Positions 1 through 8,860 of a DNA stretch of 64,000 nt are shown here, piece by piece. The translations under genes and the position numbers were made by a program. Location of the stretch: assembly GCF_003402475.1 (NCBI RefSeq), contig NZ_BFAB01000007.1:62001-126000 (forward strand), given 5' to 3'. Each line of letters begins with the position of its first letter. Within the stretch, counting starts at the first letter, position 1. The notes under the pieces are model-generated. The model was not told the DNA's origin, searched no databases, and saw nothing but the letters and a program-made list of their open reading frames with translations. Origin of the DNA: Mycobacterium sp. MFM001 (GTDB lineage: Bacteria; Actinomycetota; Actinomycetes; Mycobacteriales; Mycobacteriaceae).

Positions 1-1556
1 ACACCCTGCTCGATCAGCCAGTGCGCCAGCCGGTTTGCTTCCTCATTGATCTCGCGATAGCTGTATTGTCGGCCCTCGTAGACCACCGCGACGGCGTCGG
101 GAGCCTGCGCGACCCGCTCGGTCATCAGCGCGGTCAGAGTGGTGGGCGGCGTGGAGAATTCCTCGCCGGTAGCGGCTCGGCGCAGCCAGTCCCTATCGGC
201 GTCACTCAACAGGGACAACGCCGAGACGTCGGCGTCAGGGTCCGCCAGCGCGCTGTCCAACAGGATGGCGTAATGCTCGAGCAGCTGCCGGGCCAGCGGC
301 GCGTCCAGCACTTCCACCAGGTACTCGGCGTCGACCAGAGCACCGTCGGCTGCGAATTCCACCATGAAATTCAGTGGTAGCTGGGTGAATTGGCCGCGCA
401 ACTCGCCGCGCCGGCATTGCACCCCCGGCGGGCAGAATCCGCCGCCGTCGGGTTCACGAAACCCGAAGCCGACTCGGGTCAGACGCTCCGCGCCGTGGCG
501 ACGGTCGGGATTCAATTCCCGCACCAGCCAGTCGAAGTTGACACGCTGATGGGAGAAGGCCCCGGCTGTGGTCTCGCGGGTCTGCGCCAACAGGTCGCGG
601 AAGGTCTGCCGCGGGCGCGGCCGCGTGCGCATCACGACGGTGTTTCCGTAGTAGCCGATCGCGTTTTCGGTGCCGTCACCGCGATTGTTCACCGGCGCGG
701 CGATCAGGAAGTCGGTGGCGTGGGTGTACCGGTGAATCAACGCAGAGAACGCGGCCAGCAGCACCATGTACGGGGTGGCACCGCTCTCGCGGGCCAGGGC
801 TGCCACCCGCTCGACGGTGGCCGCGGGCAACCGCAGCGACTCGCCCCGTGACCGCCAGGTGCTCGGCACCACCGAACCGTTGGGGCCCGGAAGTTCCAGC
901 GGCTCAGGCAAGTCCGTCATCCGCGGCCGCCAGTACGCCAGATCCTCCTCGAGGTCGCCGCCGGCAGGCGGAGACGCTGGTTCCATCGGGGCAGCATCGA
1001 AACGATCCGGGTCGGCATACGCGCGGACCAGGTCGGTGAAGAACGGCGCCCATGACCCGTCGTCCCAGGCGATGTGGTGTGCAGTGACCAGCAGCATCAC
1101 TTCGTCGGGGGTCAGGCACACGACCGTGATGCGCAGCGGCGAATCCGCGGCCAAGTCGAAGGGCCGGCGGAACTCCCGCTGCGCCAGCACTTCCAGTCGC
1201 AGCTGCCGGGCCTGCTCGGCCAGCCCGGACAGGTCGTGTTCGGTCCAGCCGGGCCGCAAGTCGTCGTGCACAACTGGATACGGGTCGCCGTTGTCATCGG
1301 TGTGATACGTGGTGCGCAGCACCGGATGGCGGGACGCGACGGCGTCCACTGCCCGATGTAACCCTGCGACGTCGACAGCGCCGGTGATGCGGTAGGACAT
1401 GCAGACGTTGAGCAGTGCACTGGTCGGGTCGATCGATTGTACGAACCACATCCGGAGCTGACCCGCGGACAATTCGCCCGTCGCGCCGCCAATGCGTTTG
1501 CGCTGCAGCAACTCCAAGCGCTGTTCATTGAGCGGGGCGTCAACGGTATCGGTCAC
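1..1556 (-). CDS. mbtE: MbtE-like nonribosomal peptide synthetase, C-terminally truncated by window edge
   Basis: Large NRPS whose first 518 codons are in the window. Residues ~20-440 form a condensation domain with the signature HHIAWDDG at residues 160-167. From ~residue 460 an adenylation domain begins (core A1 region reading AVVYEGRQYSYREIN) and runs off the left edge. Start is GTG at 1556, which overlaps the stop of the AT-KR-ACP gene (GTGA), with a GGGAGGAGC Shine-Dalgarno sequence inside the upstream gene, so the two are translationally coupled. In mycobactin assembly the gene after mbtC-mbtD is mbtE, which installs a lysine. The substrate here cannot be read because the specificity pocket lies outside the window. 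Family assignment is firm; the name mbtE rests on gene order. Confidence 0.8.
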   Translation of the reverse strand, partial: MTDTVDAPLNEQRLELLQRKRIGGATGELSAGQLRMWFVQSIDPTSALLNVCMSYRITGAVDVAGLHRAVDAVASRHPVLRTTYHTDDNGDPYPVVHDDLRPGWTEHDLSGLAEQARQLRLEVLAQREFRRPFDLAADSPLRITVVCLTPDEVMLLVTAHHIAWDDGSWAPFFTDLVRAYADPDRFDAAPMEPASPPAGGDLEEDLAYWRPRMTDLPEPLELPGPNGSVVPSTWRSRGESLRLPAATVERVAALARESGATPYMVLLAAFSALIHRYTHATDFLIAAPVNNRGDGTENAIGYYGNTVVMRTRPRPRQTFRDLLAQTRETTAGAFSHQRVNFDWLVRELNPDRRHGAERLTRVGFGFREPDGGGFCPPGVQCRRGELRGQFTQLPLNFMVEFAADGALVDAEYLVEVLDAPLARQLLEHYAILLDSALADPDADVSALSLLSDADRDWLRRAATGEEFSTPPTTLTALMTERVAQAPDAVAVVYEGRQYSYREINEEANRLAHWLIEQG

Positions 1557-4500
1557 GTGAGAGCTCCTCCCTTTCTCCCATGCCCGCCCTTCCCGATGTC
1601 ACCGGCCGCGTTGGTGGGCCCGGTTCGGTCTGCGCCGTCGTCGGAGGGGGCGGACCGCAGCACATCGATGAGTTGGGCGCTGGTGATGCCGCCGAGCAAT
1701 TGCGTCAGCGGAACCGCGTGACCGATCGCCCGGTCCAGCCGTTTTCGCAGATCGACTGCCAGTAAAGAGTCCAGGCCGAGATCGACCAGCGGCGCGTTCA
1801 CGTCGACCGACGCCGGATCGCCGGCTCCCAGCAACGTGGCCACCTCGGCGCGCACGACCTGGTCGATCGGTCGCTCCCCGGCGTCGTCGCCGACGGGCTC
1901 GGCTTCCTGGACGGCAGTGGGTGCAGCGAAAGGCGTGAGGAATCCCTGGCTTTCGAAGAAGAGTCGCAGCCGGTCGAAGTCGGCGGCGAGTATCACCGGG
2001 TCGCCGTCGTGCTGGCAAAGACTCGCCGCGACAGCTTCGTCAGGATCCATCGGGACCAGCCCGGACCGCTCGATGCGGGCGATCTCGTCGTCACTGGCGA
2101 TTTTGGTGTCCCGCCACAGTCCCCACCGCATCGAGGTGGCGTCCAGCCCCTTGGCCCGCAGCTGGGCGGCCAGGACGTCGAGCATCCGGTTCGACGCTGC
2201 ATAGGCACCGTGTCCGTACCCGCCCCATAGTCCGGATACGGAGGAGCACGCCATGATCCGTGCGTCCCGCCGTAGCGGCCACGCTTCCGAGACCCGCGCC
2301 AGCCCGGCAACTTTGGCGCCGAACATATCTGCGAAGTCGGCCCCGGTAAGGCGATCGTGCGGGCCGAAAGTGGCGGTTCCGGCGGCGTGGATCAGCAGTG
2401 ACGCGCCGTCGCCTGCATGCTCCGTCGCGGCGAGCCGCACCGAATCGGTGTCGGTGATATCGCACGTCGGCGCGCGCACGTCGACGTCGTGTCCCTCGCG
2501 CAGCCGGTCTATGTCGGCCTGCTCAACACCCTTGCGGCTCAACAGGATCACCTGGCGGGCGCCGTGGTCGACGCAGTGGCGTGCATACGCGCGGCCGATG
2601 GCTCCACTGCCGCCGGTAATCACGACGCTGTCCAGCAGGGTTGCGTCGAATGCGCGCTGCGGCATGGGTTCGTGAGATTCGCGCAGCCTGCGAACATAGC
2701 GTCGCGGCTCCCCGTTGCCGCTTTCACGCAGCGCCACTTCGTCGGCGTCGCCAAGGAACACGTCGAGGCAGGCGAGCCCCTCCTGTGCGGCGATGTTGCG
2801 GCTGGGCAGATCGAGGTGGCCGAATGTCTTGTCGGGGAATTCGAAGCCGATGCTGCGGTGCATCGCGGCGAGCGCCGCCTGTGCCGGCAGCCCGGCGGGT
2901 TCACCGGGCTGCACCTGTTCGCCGCAAGCGGTGACCAGCCACACGGTGCGGCACTGCGGACCCAAAAGCCGACGGTAATCCGGTGGGCGCGCGTCGATCA
3001 AAGCTTCGCTCGCGGCGACCGCGTCGGGCTGCTCGAACGCGGGGGCGATGATCACGGCGATGTCCGCGTCGTCGGGGGCAGCCAGCATGCAATCGTCGTG
3101 TGACCCAATGGCATCCGTCAGCCGCCGCGCTAACGAGCCTGCGGCGGCGCCGGGTTCCACAATCGCGATACGGCGGTTTGCCTGCCTCCTGGTCCCCGCT
3201 TCGTCAGTCGGCTCCCACTGCTCGTATGCCACTGCGATGGCCTTACCGGGCAACGGCGGTAACGGCTCTCGTTTCGCCCAGAAATGCACCGCATGCATCG
3301 GCGCGTTGGGAAAGCCGCGCAGCGGTGGATGGCCGCCGACCCCCGCCACGTCGGCCCATCGGTAACGGGGATCAGCCAGCGCGGCGGCGGCAATGTTGGC
3401 GGACAACTGGTCGGTGACGGGCTCACCGCGGGTACCGGATCCGACGAGCACCGTCGACTCGTCTTCGACGAGGTCGGTCAGCGCGGACAGCAGCGACGGG
3501 TGCGCCGACAGCTCGACGAACACATTGACGCCTCGTTCGATCGCCACTGCAACGGCGCGGTCGAACCGGACCGTGTTGCGCAGATTTCGGCACCAGTAAT
3601 CGGTGAAATCGGTGCCGGCTCCTACCACCGCCCCCAGCGTAGAACTGACGAACTCTATGGGCGCATCTTTGAACGCCGCCGCTGGGAGCAGCTCTTCGAA
3701 TATCGGCCGCAACGGGTCGAGGGCGCTGGTGTGCCCCGGATAGTCGACGGCAATGGACCGGGCGAAGATCCCGCGCTCTTCGGCGAGGCGCACGGCCGCG
3801 TCGACCGCGTCGCGGTCGCCGGAGAGCACCGTCGAAGACGCAGCATTGACGGCCGAAACTTCCAACCACCCAGGCGTTGTGGCTATCAGCCGCTCCGCTT
3901 CATCCACATCGACGCCCAGCACCGCCATGCCGTAGCGGCCGGGCAGCCTACCCACCACGGCGGCTCTGGCTCCGACGACAGCGACCGCGTCTGGCAGCTT
4001 TACGGCTCCGGCGACATATGCGGCCGCCGCCTCGCCGAGACTGTGTCCCACCGTGATATCGGGAAGAACGCCGCACGACCGCCAAACCTGTGCCAAGCCG
4101 ACCGAATGAGTGAACTGCGCACCTTGTATCTCGACCTGTGACCAGCCCTGCTCGGCCGGGCCGTTCACGAGGTAGGGCAGCGGAGACGGCATGCCGGCGG
4201 TGACGAACGCTTCGGCGCAGCGGTCCGCCTCGGCCCGATAAATGGGCAGCTCTCGATAGGCGTCGGCCCCCATCGACGGCCACTGGTTGCCCTGGCCGGG
4301 AAATACGAAAGCTGTTCGGGCCAAGGTGTTTCCCGACGACCTGGCGACCAGGGGATGCTCATCGCCGTCAGCCAGCGCGCGAAGGGCGGTGGCGAGCTCG
4401 GCGACGTCGCCGGCCCGTACCACCGCGCGGTGGCGGCGCAGTCTTCGCATTCGCAACAGCGTGGAGGCCACCCCCGGCACGCAGGTCACTTTCGGCGCGC

Positions 4501-4609
4501 GGCCCAGGAATTCCAGGATCGCCGCGGCGTCCTGGGCGACCAGGTCCTGCGCGTGCGCGCTGAGCAGCACAGGGATACGGCGGTCCGGGAAGCGGGAGGC
4601 GGCCATCAT
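1553..4609 (-). CDS. mbtD: MbtD-like polyketide synthase subunit (AT-KR-ACP)
   Basis: About 1018 residues, close to MbtD of M. tuberculosis (~1004). Domains in order: acyltransferase with FVFPGQGNQW and the active-site GHSLG near residue 190; a linker; a ketoreductase with GGSGAIG nucleotide site and a Ser...Tyr...Asn triad (GAYAASNRML); and an acyl carrier domain with LGLDSLL for phosphopantetheine. No KS is present because it is a separate protein encoded upstream. With that KS it would build a beta-hydroxyacyl unit (3-hydroxybutyryl in mycobactin). ATG at 4609 overlaps the KS stop (ATGA); the open frame continues upstream, but that part is antisense-like in composition. KR motifs look intact. 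Confidence 0.88.
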   Translation of the reverse strand: MMAASRFPDRRIPVLLSAHAQDLVAQDAAAILEFLGRAPKVTCVPGVASTLLRMRRLRRHRAVVRAGDVAELATALRALADGDEHPLVARSSGNTLARTAFVFPGQGNQWPSMGADAYRELPIYRAEADRCAEAFVTAGMPSPLPYLVNGPAEQGWSQVEIQGAQFTHSVGLAQVWRSCGVLPDITVGHSLGEAAAAYVAGAVKLPDAVAVVGARAAVVGRLPGRYGMAVLGVDVDEAERLIATTPGWLEVSAVNAASSTVLSGDRDAVDAAVRLAEERGIFARSIAVDYPGHTSALDPLRPIFEELLPAAAFKDAPIEFVSSTLGAVVGAGTDFTDYWCRNLRNTVRFDRAVAVAIERGVNVFVELSAHPSLLSALTDLVEDESTVLVGSGTRGEPVTDQLSANIAAAALADPRYRWADVAGVGGHPPLRGFPNAPMHAVHFWAKREPLPPLPGKAIAVAYEQWEPTDEAGTRRQANRRIAIVEPGAAAGSLARRLTDAIGSHDDCMLAAPDDADIAVIIAPAFEQPDAVAASEALIDARPPDYRRLLGPQCRTVWLVTACGEQVQPGEPAGLPAQAALAAMHRSIGFEFPDKTFGHLDLPSRNIAAQEGLACLDVFLGDADEVALRESGNGEPRRYVRRLRESHEPMPQRAFDATLLDSVVITGGSGAIGRAYARHCVDHGARQVILLSRKGVEQADIDRLREGHDVDVRAPTCDITDTDSVRLAATEHAGDGASLLIHAAGTATFGPHDRLTGADFADMFGAKVAGLARVSEAWPLRRDARIMACSSVSGLWGGYGHGAYAASNRMLDVLAAQLRAKGLDATSMRWGLWRDTKIASDDEIARIERSGLVPMDPDEAVAASLCQHDGDPVILAADFDRLRLFFESQGFLTPFAAPTAVQEAEPVGDDAGERPIDQVVRAEVATLLGAGDPASVDVNAPLVDLGLDSLLAVDLRKRLDRAIGHAVPLTQLLGGITSAQLIDVLRSAPSDDGADRTGPTNAAGDIGKGGHGRKGGALT

Positions 4610-5928
4610 ACGGACTCCGGAACAGACACGATGGCGTGCGCGTTGGTGCCGCTCACGCCGAACGCAGAAACCGCGGCAAGCCGCTGTCCGTCCACGGCGG
4701 GCCACGGTGTCAGCTCTTGGGCGAGCCGCAGACCTTGCTTGTCCCAGTCGATCTCGTGACTTGGCTCGGCCGCGTGGAGCGTGGGCGGCACCGCGCCGTG
4801 TTCGGCAGAGACCAGAAGCTTTGCCAGACCCAATGCGCCCGCGGCGGCCTGCGCGTGGCCCACATTGGACTTGACCGACCCCAGCAAAGCGCCGCGGCCG
4901 GGTTCGGTCGCGCCGTATGTTTCCGACAGTGATCGCAACTCGGTACGGTCGCCGAGGCGGGTGGCGGTGCCATGTCCTTCGACCATCGTGATGTCTTCGG
5001 GGCGCACTCCGGCCTGGCAGATGACGCGTTCGAAGAGGCGCTTCTGCGCGTCGCCGCTGGGGGCGCTGAGCCCCGCGCTACGGCCATCCTGATTGACCGC
5101 GCTGGCACGGATTTCCGCGAGAATCCGGCGGCCGTCGCGCAGCGCGTGCGATTTACGTTGCAGCACAAATATTCCCGCACCCTCGGCCCACACAGTGCCG
5201 CTGGCCTGTGCGCTGTAGGGGCGGCAGTGCCCGTCGTCGGACAGCGCCTGTTGTTTTGAGAACTCGACAAAGTAGCCTGGTGAGCCCATCACGCAGACTC
5301 CTCCGGCCAGTGCCATGTCGCAGTCTCCGGCGCGAACGGCCTGTACCGCGACATGCAGCGCGGCAAGCGCCGAGGTGCACGAAGCGTCGATGGTCAGAGC
5401 CGGACCGGCCAAGCCGAGCGTGTAGGCGATTCGCCCCGAGACCACCCCGAGCGCAGTTCCGCTGAGCAGATGTCCCGTGTGCCGAGAGAACTCGGCCATC
5501 TCCGGCCCGTAGCCGGTCATGGATGCTCCGATGTAACAACCGACGTTATGGCCCTGCAGATCGTCCGGGTTGATGTCGCTGTTCTCCAGTGCGCGCCAGG
5601 CTACCCGCAAAGCGACGCGTTGCTGCGGGTCCATCGTGGTAGCTTCGCGCGGCGAGATCCCGAAGAACCCGGGGTCGAATGTCGTTGCCCCGGTCAAGAA
5701 TCCACCGGAGTCGTGAATTGGCTTGAAGCCGTCGCGGCGTGAGCCGGCCAAGAGATCTCGGATCGGCCAGTCTCGGTTGGTCGGGAAGGGCGACAACGCT
5801 TCTCGCCGCGCTGACAGCAATTCCCAATAAGCCTCGGCGGTGTCGATATCGCCGGGCGTCTCAAGCGCCATGCCGACGACTACCACCGGTTCGTAGTCGA
5901 AGACGGCCGTCACCCGTTGGTTAGACAT
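4606..5928 (-). CDS. mbtC: MbtC-like free-standing beta-ketoacyl synthase
   Basis: A 440-residue ketosynthase without other PKS domains, the same size and organisation as MbtC. Catalytic Cys is in DASCTSALAALH (usual form DTACSSSL), the two His are in EGHGTAT and SNVGHAQAAAG, and GISPREA and DPQQR are present. It decarboxylatively condenses an acyl starter with the malonyl unit loaded on the downstream AT-KR-ACP protein, on which the product is then reduced. Stop overlaps the next gene's ATG. Unlike a compact operon, 426 bp separate it from the thioesterase gene upstream, so it may have its own promoter. Confidence 0.88.
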   Translation of the reverse strand: MSNQRVTAVFDYEPVVVVGMALETPGDIDTAEAYWELLSARREALSPFPTNRDWPIRDLLAGSRRDGFKPIHDSGGFLTGATTFDPGFFGISPREATTMDPQQRVALRVAWRALENSDINPDDLQGHNVGCYIGASMTGYGPEMAEFSRHTGHLLSGTALGVVSGRIAYTLGLAGPALTIDASCTSALAALHVAVQAVRAGDCDMALAGGVCVMGSPGYFVEFSKQQALSDDGHCRPYSAQASGTVWAEGAGIFVLQRKSHALRDGRRILAEIRASAVNQDGRSAGLSAPSGDAQKRLFERVICQAGVRPEDITMVEGHGTATRLGDRTELRSLSETYGATEPGRGALLGSVKSNVGHAQAAAGALGLAKLLVSAEHGAVPPTLHAAEPSHEIDWDKQGLRLAQELTPWPAVDGQRLAAVSAFGVSGTNAHAIVSVPESV

Positions 5929-6354
5929 CGATGGCTCGGCTGGCGACGGCGTTCTTGTAGTTTTGGTGGCACGGGAACGGTTCGACTTCCTCCACCAAAC
6001 CGCTCGATGCGCTCACGATTCCCTCCCCTCCGCCATAAGCTGGGTCCGGGTTCGTACGGAACCGGCTCTTGGTCGGCCGGCGAGACGACGACCGGTCCAG
6101 TTGCGGAGTCGACGATCGCCCCCCCAGGCGCAGCCACGGCGTTCGTGTGCGTCGCGGTAGGGATACCCGCGCCGACTGGCGACAAACACTTGACGCGCAA
6201 CCTCAACCGAAATTGAAACTGGCGTATGTGCAATACCGTGGGAAGGCGCCTGCTTGGCCCGGAATTCGAGGGGGGTGGTAAGGCCGCTAAAAGGCGCGCC
6301 GCGCAACAATTTTCGTTAGCGTCAACCAGGAGGCGACGCCTTGGCAAACGGGCG
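5929..6354. other. 426-bp stretch without a convincing gene
   Basis: Lies between the thioesterase stop and the ketosynthase start, both on the minus strand. Short open frames on both strands look like shadows (Arg/Pro-rich, no domain, no good ribosome site). No IdeR iron box (TTAGGTTAG-type inverted repeat) is visible. It may hold the promoter of the mbtC-D-E-like operon. Confidence 0.5.
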
Positions 6355-7116
6355 TTAAATGTCGGTGATGACGCGCCTCGGGACGGTGTTGACGTGCTCG
6401 TCGAGGTAGAAGTGTCCGCCGTCGAACAGCGACAACGTGAAGGACCCTCGGGTGTGATCGGCCCACCGTCGCAGTGACTCGGCGTTCACACGGCGATCAT
6501 GTCGGCCGCCGATGGCGTGGATATCGGCGCGAATCCGGGTTCTGTCGCTGCAGTCGTAGCGGTTGAGCGCCTGGTAGTCGCAACGCGTCGCATGGGCGAG
6601 CAACTCGGCGAACTCCTCGTCGGCCAAAAGCCGCGGATCCGTCCCACCCATTTCGGCGACATCGGCGAGAACTTCCGTGGTGCTGGTCGGCAGGTCGGGC
6701 AGAGCGGAAACCGTCGACGGGGGCGGGCTGGCCGACACCCATAGCTTGTGCACCGCAATACCGCACTGCTCGACGATCCGGGCGAACTCGAAAGCGACCA
6801 CAGCACCCATGCTGTGTCCGAACAACCGCAGTGGCGCGGCCCGGTGCCAGGGGCCCGCCTCGAACAATCCGCCGGCCAGGTCATGAATGGTTTTGGGCGC
6901 CGGGTGGTTGAGACGCTCGGCCCGCCCCGGGTATTGCACGACGAACGTGTCACTTCCCGCGGCCAGGGCCATTGCCAATCGCCGATAGCTGGCGGCCGCT
7001 GCTCCGGCGTGCGGGAAGACCACGATAGCCCCGCTGTTGGGCGCTCGGTTGGGTCCCGGCATGTGTTTGATCCACGGCGCGAAGGACGTCGGCGCGTTCG
7101 TTCTGTCCATTTTCAT
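6355..7116 (-). CDS. mbtT: Type II thioesterase (MbtT-like)
   Basis: 253-residue alpha/beta-hydrolase of the GrsT/type II thioesterase family. The nucleophile elbow is LFGHSMGAVVAFEFAR, the start has the typical VVFPHAGAAAASYRRLA, and a late His lies in FDGGHFYL. Such enzymes release wrongly loaded groups from carrier proteins of PKS/NRPS lines. ATG at 7116 (MKMDRTN) was chosen for the GGGGG-rich site 7 nt upstream; an upstream in-frame extension to 7302 would cross the palindromic operator and is Arg-rich. In several non-tuberculous mycobacteria a thioesterase gene precedes mbtC, which supports the name. Confidence 0.82.
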   Translation of the reverse strand: MKMDRTNAPTSFAPWIKHMPGPNRAPNSGAIVVFPHAGAAAASYRRLAMALAAGSDTFVVQYPGRAERLNHPAPKTIHDLAGGLFEAGPWHRAAPLRLFGHSMGAVVAFEFARIVEQCGIAVHKLWVSASPPPSTVSALPDLPTSTTEVLADVAEMGGTDPRLLADEEFAELLAHATRCDYQALNRYDCSDRTRIRADIHAIGGRHDRRVNAESLRRWADHTRGSFTLSLFDGGHFYLDEHVNTVPRRVITDI

Positions 7117-7300
7117 GTGTTCCCCCCCGGGGGTCCTGCCACTCGCGGTCGTGAACCGGCGTCTACTCGCGACAACCGCGGTCGCTGCGTGACACATCTC
7201 CAGGCTACACACCACGATCATGTGCAAGTGACGCCGAAGATCCAGACGTGGGTTTGCTATTCGACAGGCGTCGACGTGCGGCGAAGCGCGCGCAAATACC

Positions 7301-7320
7301 AACGCAAACCGGTTTGCGTT
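7301..7320. promoter_or_regulatory. Perfect 20-bp palindrome, probable operator
   Basis: Half-site AACGCAAACC followed by its exact inverse. It lies in the 273-bp divergent region between the thioesterase (start 7116) and the acyltransferase (start 7390). Perfect symmetry without spacer is typical of operators bound by dimeric repressors. Related half-sites (GGTTTGC-like) occur near 7251-7258. It could control both arms; no cognate regulator gene is adjacent. Confidence 0.7.
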
Positions 7321-7389
7321 CGGCGTGTGCGGGTAGCTGTTCCGTTAGCGCGCCATAACAGAGCTCCGAAGTTGACCGGAGGCGCAACA

Positions 7390-8796
7390 ATGCCAGTCCA
7401 GACATATGGGGCCCACCGCCGAGATACCGCGTTCGGCGGCGAAGCCCGGCGGGACAATCGGCTGTCGTTCATGGATCAAGCCATGTTCCTCACGCAGCGT
7501 GCGACTGGGCGCAACGCGATCGTCCAGTGCGTCTGGATTTACGAGCACCCCGTCGACTTCGAGGCTCTGAGGCGTTTCCACCATCATCTGGGCGATGGTT
7601 TGTTGGGACGGCGCATCGAACGCTCGCCTCTGCCGTTCGCCCGCCACCGCTGGGTTCGCGATCGGGGGCCGACCGATATGGATATCGCCGAGCGCGCCCG
7701 TCCGCGCGCCGAGCTCAGCGACTGGCTCGACGAGCGTGGACAACTCCGCGTGGATGCCGAGCGGGGTCCCGGCTGGCATCTCGGTGTTCTTCCGCTGACG
7801 GACGGCTCGACTGCGGTGAGTTTGGTGGCTTCGCATGGTCTCGTCGATGGTCTCGGGATTGTCGGCGCCGTCGCCGATGCGGCCGCCGGCATTACGCGCG
7901 ACTTCGGTTATCCACCGCCGCGTTCTCGGACCAGGCTGCGTGCGGTGGCGCAAGACGCCCGCCAAACCGTGCAAGGCATACCCGAGGTCAGGCGAGCGAT
8001 TGCCGGGGCGGCGAAAATGGCGCGTCGGCGTCCGCGCGATCAAACTCCCTCGCCACCAACGAAACTCATCCCCGTCCAGACCACCGACCGCGACGAACCC
8101 GTGGTGGTTCCGGCGGTCGCAATTCACGTCGATCTCGACGATTGGGACAAGCGCGCGAAGGCTCTCGGCGGCAAGAGCCATCATCTGGCGGCCGGTTTCG
8201 CCGCCAAACTCGCGGAGCGCATGGGCCGTCGACGTGCTGGCGACGGCGCCGTCACCTTACAGATCCCGCTCAGCGACCGTACCGAGGCCGATTCCCGTGC
8301 CAACACACTGTCGTTCGTCAATGTCGGCATCGACCCAGCCAGGGTGACTTCCGATTTGTCCGATGCCCGTGCGGCGATCAGACAAGCGTTCGAGACTTTG
8401 CGGCAAGCCCCGGAACAGGCTTCGCCCCTGCTTCCGCTGGCGCCGCTGGCGCCATTCGCACCGAAGCGGGCGCTGAAACGGCTCACCGAAGCGGCGTTCT
8501 GCTATGCCGATCTACCTGTGGCGTTCTCCAGCATGGGCGACATGCCAGTAGTTGCCGGTCGCCCTGATGGCACCGAGGCCGAAATTGCGTTCGGGCGGGG
8601 GATGATTCAACGCGTCATGCGACATGACCTCGAACGCGCGTACGGCGAACTTGCCCTGTTCCTGCTGCGGACCGGCGGCAAGATGTGTATCACGGTCACC
8701 GCCTACCGACCTGGCGCCAAAAATTCGAAGTACGAATTGCGCGACTTGGTCGCCCGCACTCTGGCCGAGTTCCAGCTTGGGGGCGTGGTCGAGTAG
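7390..8796 (+). CDS. Condensation-superfamily acyltransferase (WS/DGAT- or Pap-like)
   Basis: 468-residue protein of the CoA-dependent acyltransferase fold shared by condensation domains, Pap proteins and wax-ester synthases. The catalytic motif is SHGLVDG at residues 148-154; a second half begins near residue 250 (IHVDLDDWDKRAKALGG), followed by LQIPLSDRT and NTLSFVNVGID. It would acylate an alcohol or amine, perhaps the lipid tail of the product of this cluster. GGAGG 8 nt before ATG 7390 fixes the start. It is followed 64 nt later by a P450 on the same strand, probably one operon. I do not recognise a named orthologue. Confidence 0.75.
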   Translation: MPVQTYGAHRRDTAFGGEARRDNRLSFMDQAMFLTQRATGRNAIVQCVWIYEHPVDFEALRRFHHHLGDGLLGRRIERSPLPFARHRWVRDRGPTDMDIAERARPRAELSDWLDERGQLRVDAERGPGWHLGVLPLTDGSTAVSLVASHGLVDGLGIVGAVADAAAGITRDFGYPPPRSRTRLRAVAQDARQTVQGIPEVRRAIAGAAKMARRRPRDQTPSPPTKLIPVQTTDRDEPVVVPAVAIHVDLDDWDKRAKALGGKSHHLAAGFAAKLAERMGRRRAGDGAVTLQIPLSDRTEADSRANTLSFVNVGIDPARVTSDLSDARAAIRQAFETLRQAPEQASPLLPLAPLAPFAPKRALKRLTEAAFCYADLPVAFSSMGDMPVVAGRPDGTEAEIAFGRGMIQRVMRHDLERAYGELALFLLRTGGKMCITVTAYRPGAKNSKYELRDLVARTLAEFQLGGVVE

Positions 8797-8860
8797 TGCA
8801 GGCTGCGAATTAGTGGGTAACCGTCATCTCGTAGGACGTAGGTTTCGCGAAGGATTTCTG

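Noticed and set aside
4610-4705. Upstream start for the AT-KR-ACP protein
   Set aside because: The added residues are Arg-rich and overlap the conserved KS C-terminus; ATGA coupling at 4609 is better.
6748-7389. In-frame upstream extension of the acyltransferase gene
   Set aside because: It would run antisense through the thioesterase gene and across the palindrome; GGAGG before ATG 7390 marks the true start.
7117-7389. IdeR iron box in the divergent region
   Set aside because: No sequence close to the TTAGGTTAG-type 19-bp inverted repeat; the palindrome present has a different half-site.
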